A stretch of DNA of 64,000 nucleotides from Liopterus haemorrhoidalis (lineage: Eukaryota > Arthropoda > Insecta > Coleoptera > Dytiscidae), in the NCBI GenBank assembly GCA_963971575.1, contig OZ020624.1, forward strand, positions 5,824,903-5,888,902, given 5' to 3'. The position numbers and the translations under genes were made by a program. The notes beneath the pieces were generated by a model. The model made no database searches and was not told the DNA's origin. It saw nothing but the letters and a program-made list of their open reading frames with translations. Below, in pieces: positions 30,886-43,176 of the stretch (the stretch's first letter is position 1; the number at the start of each line of letters is the position of its first letter).

Positions 30886-33098
30886 CAGGGGCGGATTTAG
30901 CTTGTACGGGGCCCCTGGCTGAAAAATTTGTCGGGGCCCTAGTATTAAACTTTCTTAGTTTTTTGCCCTAGATTTTTGTTTACAATTAAAAAAGGTTATG
31001 TTTACTAGTATAATCATATTCTTGTCATAAGTTAAAATTTTGTGAAACAAATACTCTAGTGATCATATTTGATTTTTTCAGGGTTATAGTGGTACTAGGG
31101 CGCCGGCCTGGTACCTTTTTTGAGTGGCAGGGCTTCGCTCTGGCACTTTTCTTAATTCAATAACTGTAAATACTATATAATTTATTTTTGTCAGCTTGAC
31201 ATAATTTTATCGCTTGTTATATAGTAAGGAATATTTCTGAATATTTATCTAGTTAAATATGTTGGTTTAAATATTGTCAAATAAATATTTCAAGATTTTG
31301 AACGTTTTTTGTTTTTTTTATTTTTATTGTCTAACGTAAGCGCCCTGCCACTTTTTTTTTACGACTACACCCTTGATTTTATTCTTATTATGAACCTACT
31401 CAAGTTAGTTAACGTATATATTGTTTACAAGTATAAAGTTTATTTATTTAAGAAAAAAAAAATAATAATAATCATCTCTTAAAGAACATCCCTTTCAACT
31501 GTTAATGAACTTTGAAGTTATTTTTCAGGTAAAAAAGCTAATTATATAAATTAACAAAAACTTAAATAAAGTAGTACTTATTCTTAAGACAATTTATTTA
31601 AAAGTCTGCAGCATATTACTACTGGCATAAAGTGACTGAAAAAAATGTCAAAAAAACGTAATTTTAAAAGTAAACAACTTAAAAAGACCCAAAACTGTTT
31701 TCTTTTACTACTGCACAAATTCTAGTAATATAAATCAAAAACTTACCTTTTTAGGTCGTCTAAATCCAAAACCACAAATTACCACCACATTAAGTGTAAA
31801 TAAAACTGTAAAACTCAATTTTTTTTGTATTTGACGCATCATCATCATCAAGCCTTGTCCATCATCGGGTGATTTTGGACTGCCTCTAAAGAGAGCATAG
31901 GCTGTCAATAAAATTTCTCCATCTAACTCGTCTATCTGCCATAGGCTTCAAGTCGGTAATGTTGTTATAAATTCTTTTGTCTTGGTTTTGAGAGCTCCAT
32001 GCATTTATTTCTAGCAGGGTTGAGCGACGCCAGGTGTTCTTGGGTCGCCCTCTACGCCTACTGCCCTGAGGGTTGTATGCTAGTGCATAGCGACACACTT
32101 CGCTAGGAGCCCTTCGAAGAGTGTGCCCTAACCAACCATACTTTCTTCTTTTTATTTGCAGATTAATGTCCATTTGACCAGTTCTTTCTCCCAATTCTAC
32201 GTTTGATATTCTACGTGGCCAATAAATGCGAAGAATTCGTCGAAGACATCGATTTACAAATACTCGCACTCTTCTCTTGATAGCTTCTGTTACGAACCAA
32301 GTCTCGCAGCCGTACAGAAGAACTGACGTCACGCATGCCCTGAATATGGTAGTTTTCGTGGAAGTACTGTAGATCGCAGAATTCCATACACGGCGAAGTT
32401 GGATAAATGCGCCTCTCGCTTTGCGTATTCTGCTTTCCACATCTAAATCCGCGCCACCGTCCACAGACACAACACTCCCCAAGTACTGGAAATCATCCAC
32501 ACGCTCGATTTGATGGTTACCGAGCAGTAAAGGTCTATCGGTTTCTGCATTTATCCGCATTTCTTTTGTCTTGGAGCTATTGATTTTCAATCCAACTTTT
32601 GCAGATTCAATCGTGAGGTCATTTAGTTTTTGCTGCATGTCTCCATGCTTATGCGACAACTCACATTTATCGTCTGCAAAATCCAGTGACTCCAGTCTGA
32701 CTGTTGGTGTTAGCGGATTCCAAATGATTCCTCTGGGTTTGTTAGCTGTTGATCGTCTAGCCACGGCGTCTAAAACTATTTGACGCATGATCAACAGCAA
32801 TTTGTATATCAGTGACTAAATGTGCCGTTCGTATTTGTAACATTACAATTGTGACCTTGCAATCTACGGCCTAAGCGGCGCCCAGCGACGCAGTAAATGC
32901 AGTAGAGCCATTCCGAACAGGCTGATCGAACATCTTCATAATTTCACAAATTCTGTTCTTCATTCAATTGCATATAAATTATTTTCAGCATTAACTTTTC
33001 AATTGTAGTATATTTTTTTATTACATTATTTGGGGGCCCCTAAAATCGGGGGCCCCTGGCTGCAAACCAGTCAGCCCCCCCCCCTTAATCCGCCACTG
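30886..33098. mobile_element. hAT-type element with exact 8-bp duplication ACTCTTAT
   Basis: Ends CAGGGGCGGATTTAGC and the inverse of CAGTGGCGGATTAAGG, with GGGGCCCCTGGCTG near both ends, are flanked by ACTCTTAT at 30878-30885 and 33099-33106. CAG...CTG ends and an 8-bp duplication are hAT hallmarks. No transposase recognised; the only coding relic is a nested RTE. Confidence 0.9.
31840..32776 (-). pseudogene. 5'-truncated RTE-type retrotransposon inserted in the hAT element
   Basis: Flanked by TATTTGACGCAT at 31828-31839 and 32777-32788, a 12-bp target duplication. It ends with a (GATGAT)n tail, usual for RTE. The protein (minus, about 295 residues, no stop until 31886) has RLESLDFADDKCELSHK (the catalytic Asp pair in RTE form), LKINSSKTKEMRIN, FQYLGSVVSVDGGADLD, TSVLLYGCETWFVTEAIKRR, VNRCLRRILRIYWP and GWLGHTLRRAPSE, ending RRVRWRNFIDSLCS. 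These are the palm end, thumb and conserved C-terminal tail. Motifs A and B and the endonuclease are lost to truncation. The intact frame suggests a young insertion. Confidence 0.93.
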
Positions 33099-33106
33099 AC
33101 TCTTAT

Positions 33107-34125
33107 ACGCCAGATAGGCGTTGAAGACTTTTAAAACTACAAAACAAATGATGATAGCCATTTCATAAATTTAACGAATAATAATGGACCTAGTGTTTTT
33201 GTTGTATTTTTGTTTGAGGAGGAGGAATGCAACATATTTTACTGAGGAATTACTTAAAAGAAAATAATGATATTATTTTCAGACCAAACTCTGCTAAAAA
33301 TGTATTAAAATGAGCACGCGTTTTACTGTCAGTGCTATGGCGACCCAGTAGTTCCTTAAAAGTAAGTCTTATTTGCAATAATCGTAATTAGTATGTTTTG
33401 AGAACCTACTATTTTGTTATTATTCGGAAAAAATCGTTTTGAAATAAAATTTCTTTTAGAACAATGCTTGATAGACAGTTAAGTGAAGCATCGTGATAAA
33501 GTTATCATGTATAAAAAGTTTCTAATAATAACATTATTTGAACAAGGGAGAAACTTTTCTGTAGAAAACAGACAAGCTAAAACCTAATATGAAAAGTTTG
33601 AGTAATGAAGAAAAAGATTTTGACATGTTTTGTAATGAGCGGATATGTTACTTTTATACCTTAGGTATTTATTTTCGTGTTCATTTACCTTGTGGAAATA
33701 TGTTAATATTATAGAGAACACATATCGGAACAATGAAACAAGCATTAAGATGGAAGATGGAACTGAAGAGGATAACATTGCATATGTATATGCGGATGAG
33801 TTGTATATTTAGGGGCCAAGAGTTCCAGTTCTTAAAAAACTCCCTAATAGTTATTCGACACATAATATATTTATGAAGCTAATAAATTTATTGGTGATTT
33901 CCAACTTACAAAATCCTTCTAATAGTTTATTAGCAACATATTTTTTTGTTTTTGTATTAGTATTAGTAAGTTTATAGATGTCGGGCAGTAAGGTAGTCAG
34001 CTTTCTTGTGGAGCAGAATAGTTTCGGCATTATTCCACTGACGGGGCGATATGCCTTCATACAAGCACTTATCAAATAGAAACTTTATTGCATTTAACAG
34101 AGCTGGGCCTCTAGCTTTTAATGCT
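33107..34125. other. AT-rich spacer, no gene recognised
   Basis: No motif, terminal repeat or RNA gene seen. A few frames of 60-75 codons overlap on the minus strand but resemble nothing and have strongly AT-driven composition. Confidence 0.4.
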
Positions 34126-34169
34126 TCTATAATAATAATAATAATAATAATCTCAAGAAAAAATTCTCA

Positions 34170-34442
34170 AGTCCAGCTGAGAAGAATATCTCTCTCAAGG
34201 AGGAGGAATAGAGGTCCAAGTATATGGACCTCTTGTCCGAGCTTAGAAAGCTGTATCCCGGGTATAAAGTTAAGCTTGTAGTCCTGATAGTTGGTGTTTT
34301 GGGTGGCATGAAAGCCTCCTATCGAAGGGAAATCGAGTCCATTCCCGCCTGTAGATCTTCTGCCAACTCTTTGATCTGCAGGATGCAGAAAGCAGTGCTG
34401 CTCGGGTCGCTCCGCATTGTGCGGGCACTGGATCTGGTGTAA
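34170..34442 (+). pseudogene. Reverse transcriptase C-terminal relic
   Basis: Plus-frame text ELRKLYPGYKVKLVVLIVGV, LGGMKASYRREIESIP and ICRMQKAVLLGSLRIVRALDL matches the widely conserved C-terminal block of R2/NeSL-like and related retrotransposon proteins (vvPIVIGalG, then lqkaalLGTarilRkvL). A frameshift near 34210 and loss of everything upstream make it a fragment. An (ATA)n run at 34130-34150 precedes it. Confidence 0.65.
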
Positions 34443-34576
34443 TTTCCGCGGCTGCATATCGCCAGGGTTTGGGATGCAGTCGTGTGTATTTAGCTCCACT
34501 AGTCTCTAGTATGACGCGGCTCAAAAGGTTGCTGAAGTTTGAGATTAGTGGACGCTTGTCAAGACCTGACAAACCC

Positions 34577-35770
34577 CATAATAATAATCTTTATTGGTGT
34601 TTTTACATCACTGAGAATGTGTACACAAGTCAAAAATATATAAAAATACAGTAGTCTGGAAAATAGAATAATCACAATACAAATAACATATTAAAAATGA
34701 ATAAAATGTTGTTAAAAAATTTAAATTTCAAAAATCATACGTCATTAGACTAAATTATTATTATGTCAATGTACATAAAACAGAAATAAATTCATCAATT
34801 GAGTAAATACAATTTTCTAATAGAAGTATTTTTATCTCGCTTTTAAATTGTTTGAGCGTTTTTTTATCTTTAATAAAGTCGGGTAGCTTATTGAATAGTT
34901 TTAAACCAATTGTGATAAAGCCTTTATTAGTGTTTTCATACCTATTACGGGGTATCTTAAATAAATCTTTGTTTCTGGTATGGTAATTGTGACTGTCTTT
35001 ATTACAGTCAAACTTCATTGTATTGCTGTAGATGTGACATAATAAGTCTAGTATGTAAATACTCGGCACTGTTAATATTTTAAACTTTGTAAAGTATGGC
35101 CTGCATGAAACTAAAGTGTTTTTATTAGCTATGCATCTAATTATCCTTTTCTGTGCAATAAAAACACTTTTTATCATTGAAGATGATCCCCAAAAGCAGA
35201 TTCTATATTTTATTCTACTATATATTTGACCATAATAGAATTTTATAATGGTGTCATGACTTACATGATACTTAAGATTTTTAATTTGGTAGTGAAATGA
35301 GTGTAGGGAAGATACTAATTTCTCACAGTGGCATTTCCAGTTTAACACATTGTCAATATTAATTCCTAAAAACTTGACTGAATTTTTGGAGTCAAGGGGA
35401 ATATTATTAATATCAATGGTCAGTTCAATATTTTTTGAATTAAAGGACGGATGAAATATCATAAAATTTGTTTTTGATGCATTTAGAAATAGACTATTAG
35501 AAGAGAACCAGTTATTTAATTCACACAATAGGACACTTATTTTTTCCTGTAGTTCAGTTTTATTCTTCCCAGTTATTACAACAGAGGTATCATCGGCAAA
35601 CATTGTAATAAAATGCTTTAAGAAAAAAGTGATATCATTTATAAAAAGGATAAATAAGATAGGACCCAGAACAGAACCCTGAGGCACACCAATATTGACT
35701 GGCAATAATACCGTCCTCGCTTTTATAATTATATTATTATGTATATCAAAAATTCTTAGGATACTTATCT
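34577..35770 (-). pseudogene. CR1/Jockey-group reverse transcriptase, long open frame
   Basis: A minus frame of over 330 codons encodes most of an RT: GVPQGSVLGPILFILFINDI (motif B), ITMFADDTSVVITG (catalytic Asp pair), LNNWFSSNSLFLNASKTNFM, VKFLGINIDNVLNW, then thumb (YYGQIYSRIKYRICFWGSSS) and C-terminus NYHTRNKDLFKIPR, FKSEIKILLLENCIYSIDEF. The 3' UTR ends in (TAA)n at 34577-34586, reading (TTA)n on the minus strand. Truncation begins just before motif B, and about 25 unrelated residues precede it. No internal stops, so the insertion is probably recent. It is the same family as the tail at 1.7-2.3 kb. Confidence 0.92.
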
Positions 35771-36222
35771 TATACAAGACGAAAGATATTAAATATAAAT
35801 ACAACAATTTCTTAAAATTTCCTTTCCATTTGAACGTTTAAATGAAATTTCCCCTAACCAATTCAACAATACGTGTGGCACAATGCATTTTTTTCCAGCC
35901 ACAATACGAAGTTACTCAACCATAAGCAACATATGAAAACCGCCATGTATATTTGCACATACTACATTATGATGATTGCAATTTTGACTTTTGTTGACAT
36001 TCGTTCTTCCGTACAACCTGTACGGGGAACAAGAACTTTTGAAATTTTAATGTACGCACATAAACTGAATTTTAATAAAACTCGGATTTGAATTTCTCTA
36101 CCTCAATTTAATATGAAATTTTATAATGAAACTTTTTGAGATAAATACTATCTTTGATAGAAAATCTTATTTATTATTATTATTATTTATTCTTTACAAT
36201 GTAACACACAAGAAATCTTCCC
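35771..36222. other. AT-rich spacer with (ATT)n run
   Basis: Only a microsatellite at 36170-36190 is notable. Confidence 0.5.
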
Positions 36223-36226
36223 TTAA

Positions 36227-36988
36227 GGCGGCGCACAACCCTATAGTTCTCAATAGTTTCTTATACAAAACTAATAATCGGAAATAAAATTAATAACAAT
36301 CTATACATCAAAATTTGCAGCGAATTTTTATTTATCTAATAGGATGTTTTTAACTGTAGAAAAAACTGTTATGTACTTGTAAATAAGCAAATTGCATTAT
36401 AGACGCCAATCTTGTGAACCAATCGACGCATGTTTGCGTACCATGCGGCAAATTGTAGCTAAAGCTTCATTCTACAAATTTCTTACTAGCTATTTTGCTC
36501 TATTGTGAAAACTACTTACAGTTATTGTACTTGGTAGTCTATTTTTGCCGCCATCTTGAATCTGCCGCGGTTTTGAAAATAGGTGTTACGGGAAAAAATG
36601 ATTTAATTTTCGTTAAGAATACGTGTACAAAGTGGCATTCCATTATCATCAAGTATAATATTTTTCGACGGAGGCTCTAAACTATAAGCAATCAAGTCGA
36701 AAAAAATGTTGACGTATTATTTGAACATTTCTACACAAAACTATATAAATATAAAAGTTATTCGAAACCCATAAATAAAATTAAAAAATTACAGAACAAT
36801 ATCGCTTATGTCTATTTTTAAGTTATTGAGCGATAATATTTTTACAATAAATATTTCTACAATTAAAAATATCCTATTAGATAAATAAAAATTCTGTGCA
36901 AAATTTGATGTATAGATTGATACTAATTTGGTTTTAGATTGTTAATTTTGTATAAGAAACTAGTAACCTCTTGGGGTTATACGCAGCC
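36227..36988 (-). mobile_element. TTAA-flanked MITE, copy 2 (inverted relative to copy 1)
   Basis: TTAA at 36223-36226 and 36989-36992 borders 762 bp. Ends GGCGGCGCACAACCC and inverse of GGCTGCGTATAACCCC. Shares inverted repeats and the GCCGC / CTGCCGCGG middle with copy 1, in opposite orientation. Copies differ by many substitutions, so they moved independently long ago. Confidence 0.9.
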
Positions 36989-37059
36989 TTAACGCTTTCG
37001 CGCTGACTTTTTTTATTTATGGAAATATGGTTTCTCTACGAATAAACTAACGGAACGTA

Positions 37060-38415
37060 GCTGTTCACTTTTGTAAGAACAAACTAAGAGAAAATTTTGT
37101 TTTCAATAGTTTGCACCTTTGAAACTGTATGTCATGCTGGTATTAAAAAATTTCACTTTTTTAAAATGTCGATCCATTTGACATATCGTCGGCTGAAAAT
37201 AATAAGGTTGTATGTGACATTTTTTGTCAAATGCACTTTTCAATACTATAGAGTTGTATGTCACGTAACCTACTTGTTCCAATAATTTCCATAAGATAGC
37301 ATTACCGGTGTCGGAGAAAAAAGCAGAAAACCATAGTTGTATGTCTTAAAAAATAAAAAACTTACAAAACATAGTTGTATTTTACACCCATGCATTTTAA
37401 TTGTTTTTTTTTTTTTTTAATTCATAATTTATGGTTGTATGTTTGACATACAACATCTTTTATGTTAAATATAAAACATCTTTTTCGGGCACCTGGGTTA
37501 CAAAAAATATTAAAAAGAATAAAACAATGTCTTGAAGACTTGTTAAATATATTTAGAGACAGTAAGGTTTCTACAAATAAAAATTCGTTACCAGAAAACA
37601 AGGTAATCGCTTTAAAATCTATGCTGGGTTGGATGCCTACTATGGATATATCTTATTATGAAACAATATTGCCAAGAAAGTAAATCTCAAGAAAATAATA
37701 AAAATACAATTTATTTCGTTTAATTTTTTTTATTTCGAATGTTTCAGTTTCAGTTCAAATTATCTTAATTTATTTTAATTTTTTGTAAGATTAATGTTTA
37801 ATTTGTTATTATTTTGCAAGCATATTGTTTAATTTGTGTTATTTAATCAAATAAAAATTTAATACGTGACTAACATTTCTTTTACTTTTTCTGGTACCTT
37901 TTTAACAATTTTCAGAAACCTGAAAACTGAAGCTTTACCTATAAACTGAATTTCCTCCCGATATTACTTTGAACTACAAAGCTGTATGTAACGTTAAGGT
38001 ACTAAGTTTCGTGTTTTTCTTAATCACAAAGTTGTATGTTCATTTTGTAATTGTTAAAATGTTATTAATCAATTGTTTTTTTTTTTTCAAAATAATGCGT
38101 TAATGATAATAACATATCAATATATAGTTATTAAAAAAAAATTCTTCCTTGTATTGTAACCTTATATTGGTTTTCAAAATTTTTGAAGCTTGTTTTCTCA
38201 AATGTAATACACTTCGACATACAACCTTATTATTTTCAGCCGACGGCATGTCATAGTGGAAAATGATATCTTAATTATAATGATCATAACCTATAGACCT
38301 AAAGTCGGTTTTACAGCATAGGGAATATTTTTAATTGATATTTAAAGTCAGTAATACACTATAAAAGTAACCAAAACAACCAGATCTAGTTTTTTTTTCT
38401 AAAAATGAACAGCTT
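37060..38415. mobile_element. Inverted-repeat element studded with GTTGTATG motifs
   Basis: Outer inverted ends AGCTGTTCACTTTTGTAAG (37060) and the inverse near 38393-38415 share about 30 bp. An inner perfect 30-bp inverted pair contains GGCTGAAAATAATAAGGTTG (37192) and its complement at about 38220-38246. In between, GTTGTATG or its complement occurs at least seven times. A frame of 73 codons (37462-37683) is unrecognised. A related right end lies at 45090-45150. Probably a non-autonomous DNA transposon. Confidence 0.55.
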
Positions 38416-38534
38416 ATACAAACTACTAAAATAGTAGCCGAAGTGAGGCAAACTAAACTAAAATTAAACAAAAAATAAGTTCAATTAATTAATTAATTTG
38501 TTATGTTATATAAATAATTTGTTATGTTGCAAAA

Positions 38535-39747
38535 ATAACAAAATATTCTAAATTGGTCGGTACGACCTTAATTACATGGCTTGGGTAGAAAATAACAGCG
38601 TTCTAGGTCAGGGGTCGGCAACCTTTCAGTGACAAAGAGCCAAATCTATATTGAAAAAAAAAAAACACAATAACATGGAAGAGCCGATAAAAAATATATG
38701 CTATATTTAAAAAAAAAAAAAAAACGTAAAAATTGTTTATTTGTTTGAAAATAATCAAGTATTACAATAATATAATATTTACGTATACATTTAGTTTGTG
38801 ATACCTATTGTAGTTGCCAGTATATTACAATATAATTTTTTAGTGGGACGATTGCTCCTGTATAGTGTTCTATAAGACTTCAATATCTGGTGAATATTCA
38901 GTAATCTTTAACTTAAGGCAGCACTCTAGTTTCAGGTCAGTAAGATTACTTCTTAACTGACTCTTTATTAATTTCATATGTGAAAAGATTTGCTTACAGT
39001 AATATGTGGATCCGAAAATTGTCAGTAGCCCAAAATCATAATTTTTTAAAAGATTGAACGATTCTGGAAGACTGTTCCAAGCTTCGAAAAGAACTTTATC
39101 TACATTTTGAAGATTGCGAATTTCGGTCCACTTATGCTGGGAAGATAAAATTCACTTTTTTCTTTCTAAATTTTCCAATTCAGAATTAAGTTTTAAGAAT
39201 ATATAATTCCATAAAACTTTGGATTTCAAATCCACTAATTGAAGGTGATAAATGTAATTGCTACTTATCTACTTCAATTGGTTTTGTCAAGAAAGCTTGT
39301 GTAGCTTTATATTTTCTAAACTCTTTAAATCTATCTCGAAAAGCTTCTTTCATGTTAACAATAGTTTGTGCAAAAAAAATTGCAGTAATAACATGTTTTT
39401 GTAAATTAATAAAATGTAAAAATGTTTTTGCACGTAAATCATTCACAAATACAGATAACTTTTTTTCGAAACAAATAACTTCTTCTAAAAGGAAATATGC
39501 AGTAACTCGGGGAATTACCGGGCGTGAATTGCACCGTAAAACATTCTGAAAAATACAAAACCTGTATAGTACAGGCAGAAAGTTGAAAATTAAAAAATAG
39601 ATGATATTAAAATAAAAACCAGTCAATTTTCAAAGAGCCACCTCTGGTGAAGAAAACTTCTAACAACCTAAATTATATTTTATATAAGGTAAATTATCCT
39701 GGGGGGGGGGCAAATGCCCCATATGCCCCCCTCTGGTTACGTCCCTG
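38535..39747 (-). mobile_element. hAT element relic, unoccupied paralogue of the 55.7-kb copy
   Basis: The right end CCTCTGGTTACGTCCCTG (39730-39747) is the inverse of a CAGGGACGTAACCAG terminus; the left outer end is lost here but survives in the second copy as CAGGGACGTAGCCAGG at 55730. A second hAT-like end, CAGGGGTCGGCAACC, lies inside at 38609. TTGTAGTTG at 38808-38816 is the single-copy site into which the large foldback element inserted in the other copy. Confidence 0.75.
38870..39626 (-). pseudogene. hAT transposase C-terminal region, decayed
   Basis: The last third of a hAT transposase related to the ZBED5/GTF2IRD2 group. From 39626: RAKTFLHFINLQKH, MKEAFRDRFKEFRKYKATQ and FLTKPIEVDK; then, after a stop and frame change, LLTIFGSTYYCKQIFSHMKL, SQLRSNLTDLKLECCLKL and KITEYSPDIEVL before the stop at 38870-38872. 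The latter is the C-terminal dimerisation domain characteristic of hAT proteins, in which the enzyme multimerises. At least two stops (near 39258 and 39145) and one frameshift. The N-terminal BED finger is absent. Confidence 0.8.
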
Positions 39748-40312
39748 CAATAGTGGTTAAATTTTTTTTAGATTTTGTCATATGTAGATTCTTGTATTCT
39801 GTTATACTGTACTTGTAACTGCAATTCTTTGCCTCTTTCTAAGGTATGTATTTGTAATTTTTTTATTTAAACTTTGATTGACCATCCAGTTGCTTAACCC
39901 TAGAACCGCTACTGCATATACCGTTAAATAATTTATTTTATTTTTAAATTTTACATTTAAATAAGTTAATAATTGCAGGTTGGATATTTACCGCCATTTC
40001 TCACCGAAATATTTTTTACCAATACAATTGAATATTATTCTCTACATCGGTATTTTATAAAACTTAATTTATTCTTCGTCTTTATAAATTAACGAATTTA
40101 ACAGAAATTATGTTTCTGTAAATTTTTTTGCACGAACATGTTTTTGTCGTTAACCCTTTAACAAATCGACCGAACGAAGGTCCAGAAATAAAGCAGCTAA
40201 ATAACTGAACAAAGACACAAAAAAAGTAACTAATTGAGTAAAGGAAGCGTAAAAAGGTTTCACAAAGCTTCAACAAACCAATTTATTTTTTGTTTTAATA
40301 TTACAAAATGTC

Positions 40313-40313
<1 letters not shown>
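39748..40313. other. AT-rich spacer
   Basis: Nothing recognised. Confidence 0.45.
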
Positions 40314-40386
<73 letters not shown>

Positions 40387-40412
40387 ACAGGACCGGCGGT
40401 TGGGAAACACTG
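40314..40412 (-). repeat. (TA)n microsatellite attached to a hAT-like end
   Basis: About 70 bp of pure AT alternation (40314-40384) is followed by GGCGGTTGGGAAACACTG; read on the minus strand, CAGTGTTTCCCAACCGCC is a typical hAT terminus. A second terminus, CAGTGTTTCTCAACC, ends at 41836 (minus), also beside a TA/CA microsatellite (41746-41770). No partner ends found. Confidence 0.6.
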
Positions 40413-40639
40413 CTCCAGGTAACTATCTGACAGATAAGGTTATATGATACTTTCTGTGCTGAATTAATGTCATTCCGTCTTTCAATACAAATATATCTAT
40501 CGGATAGTTATCTAACGGATAATGAGACTGATGCATTGAATTCACTGCTTGGTAATGATATTTATTCAGAAGATAAAGTTCCAAATAACATTATCTGTCG
40601 GATAGTTACCTAGTGGTTTAAATGAAGGTGGAAAGACCG

Positions 40640-43176
40640 GGCCTTAAGGTCATAATGCCCGGGGGGACACCTTAGCCCTCCAAATGAACCCGTAAATAAA
40701 AAAATTAACCTGTATAAAATTCTCGAGAGATAACTCCATTATACTTCCAATAGTAATTTTCATCCCTTTCTGAGATCTCAGAATCATCATTGATAGCCCA
40801 AAAGTCATCCTATTATCACCTCTGTCCTCCCATTTTACCATATAGGCCGTGTCTTCAACACTACAGCTCTGAAATTTTAATAAATCCTCACTCAAAATAT
40901 ATAACTATTTATATAAAGATACAAAGTAACAAAATATAAACGTTTTTAGATCATGTAGTACCAAGTAACTTCCAAATTTAACGTTATACCTCATCTTCAA
41001 TAATAAAAAAATAGTGTATTGGGTCCGGTAGTTCAATTTCAACCACCTGTATTCTATTGATAAAATATTAATATATGTGTTTATTCTCATAAAGAATTAT
41101 TTTAAGCAATTCTATTCCTTATGTATTAATTGTTAATGACTATATTCCTTAATGAGCTTTATCAGGATTAACCATCTTGATATGTAGTGATACGTGATTT
41201 TTCAAGTGGCGTCTTCATTTTTTTCTGACGTTTTTAGTTATTTTTAAGTGATAAAAGTCTAGAAAATACTTGAAATAATGTGTTATAGTGTGGACTTTAG
41301 TGTTTGGACTCCATGCAGACCAGAATTGGAGCGACTGGAAAGGTATTTGTAGAAATTTTTGTTAATTTAATAATGTAAGTCATTGTTATGTAGAATGTGC
41401 TTCTATGGACAATATAGAAACACATACATCATACACTATCGGCTATAACTAGAGAAACAAAACCATTTTTTAAATCATTTTCATAAATCCCGATTATTGA
41501 CTAAATGAATATTGAATTATATTGGTATAGCAACAACAATTTATAAGTTAGAACCTGCTCTTAAAAATATTTGTTGTACTGGTACAATAAATAAAATAAT
41601 TAACTTTCTGCTGCAGTAGACCATCTGCATATTTCTTTTGTAAGACTTAATAATAAAACAATTTTTTGTGGTTAAATTTTTTCCTTTGCCCTAGCTCCCG
41701 TTCTTGTCCCGGTTTAGAGTTTCATAATTATGGTAAGCCTATATATATATACACACACACACATATATAAGGGGGCCGCAGAAAATATTTAAGTTATTTT
41801 GGGGGGTCCCATGCCAGAAAAGGTTGAGAAACACTGATCTATTCGATTTAAATTTAAAATTACCTCTTCTGTTTACAGCAACGAGTCTTAGGATTACTTC
41901 CATAAACCCATTACCGCATTGTTAGGCTTCTCAACAAAAGTGGCAGTTTCATTTTGAAAATACTATACCAACATTATCTTAGTGTTGATGGTGATCATAT
42001 CAATCTTTACACAGTTTCACTATAGGTGACCTAGCTATTAAATATAAAGGATTGGAAATTCATTTAAACCAGGACTCCATAGTAAACATTTGAAATATTC
42101 ATGATGGTTTGACACAGTTTGAATGACACTGTTCAACTGTATCCTATAAAAAGTAATCAATATATCTGTTTCATTTTGTTGCATTTAAGTGAAAGAGATA
42201 AACAACGAGTATGAAAATAAACGGAGTGCCAGTGTGTAAAATTGATAACAACAAACATTTTCAAAAAGTTTTGATAAAAGTACAATGTGCTAGGGTAAAT
42301 TAACCATGCTGTCAGAAGGAAAAATAACAAAAACATCTACAATACAAGTGAAATATGTGCTACAGTTAAAATAGCAAAAAATCTCTACATTGTACTCTTT
42401 TGATATTTTTACAACCATGAGCGATTTATAAAGTAACTACCAAAATCAGTGAACCATTGGAATTACAACAATGAAAATATTTATTTATTTTTTTATTTGC
42501 ATGTGCTTCTCAAAACCAGTTATTTGCAGGTACGCCACAAGGTTGACAGTCGCCAGTGTGCAAATATTCATAAAACTGTCCTCCAAAAAACATAATTCCA
42601 AAATCAAAAGAAATGAAAAAATTTGTTTTTGATAACCAAAAAATGTTAAAAGACTTGATTCTGTAACAGTGCCAAATGTTCATGAACTCAAACGTAGCGA
42701 TGTTAGTACCAATAATATTTGGATGGACCACACACTTACATACATACCCACTCATACACCTCACTTATACATTACACACACATACACACACACCCTGTCA
42801 CCTCTGAAAAATTCTAATGTAAATCAGGTTCTATGTATTTATATATTAAGATTGTAAATTAATTTTAACATAAAATATCTAAATTAGTATTGCGTAACAT
42901 TTACTACAATTATAAAACAAATGCATACTAATATGATACAAGCTTTTCTGATAGATAAGTTTAGTTTATTAGTTTTCTGTAAATAATAAAATGTAATATT
43001 AATAATGGGAAATAAAATATGAAATATGAAATATGAAATGTGGTAATCAAAAAGAGGATAGGGCCTTTGTCGAAGCCACGGCTACAGGTCTTTCATCCCT
43101 GAAACTGTTTCATGTTAAATTGTTTAATTTTTAGTTTAGTTCAATCATAGTTTTTTTCATGTAATAAAATTTTCAA
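40640..43176. other. Long AT-rich tract with isolated transposon ends
   Basis: Contains GAAGGTGGAAAGACCGGGCC at 40625-40644 (a close match recurs at 51768-51795 and may be a MITE terminus), the hAT-like end near 41836, and CA/TA microsatellites (41746-41770 and 42773-42792). No coding region recognised. Confidence 0.45.

Noticed and set aside
40314..40384. Long AT alternation as an origin or matrix-attachment site
   Set aside because: A simple (TA)n microsatellite beside a hAT-like end explains it; nothing else supports an origin.
42510..42764. Cysteine-containing minus frame (…DCQPCGV…) as a gene
   Set aside because: Short, no family recognised, AT-driven composition over most of its length.
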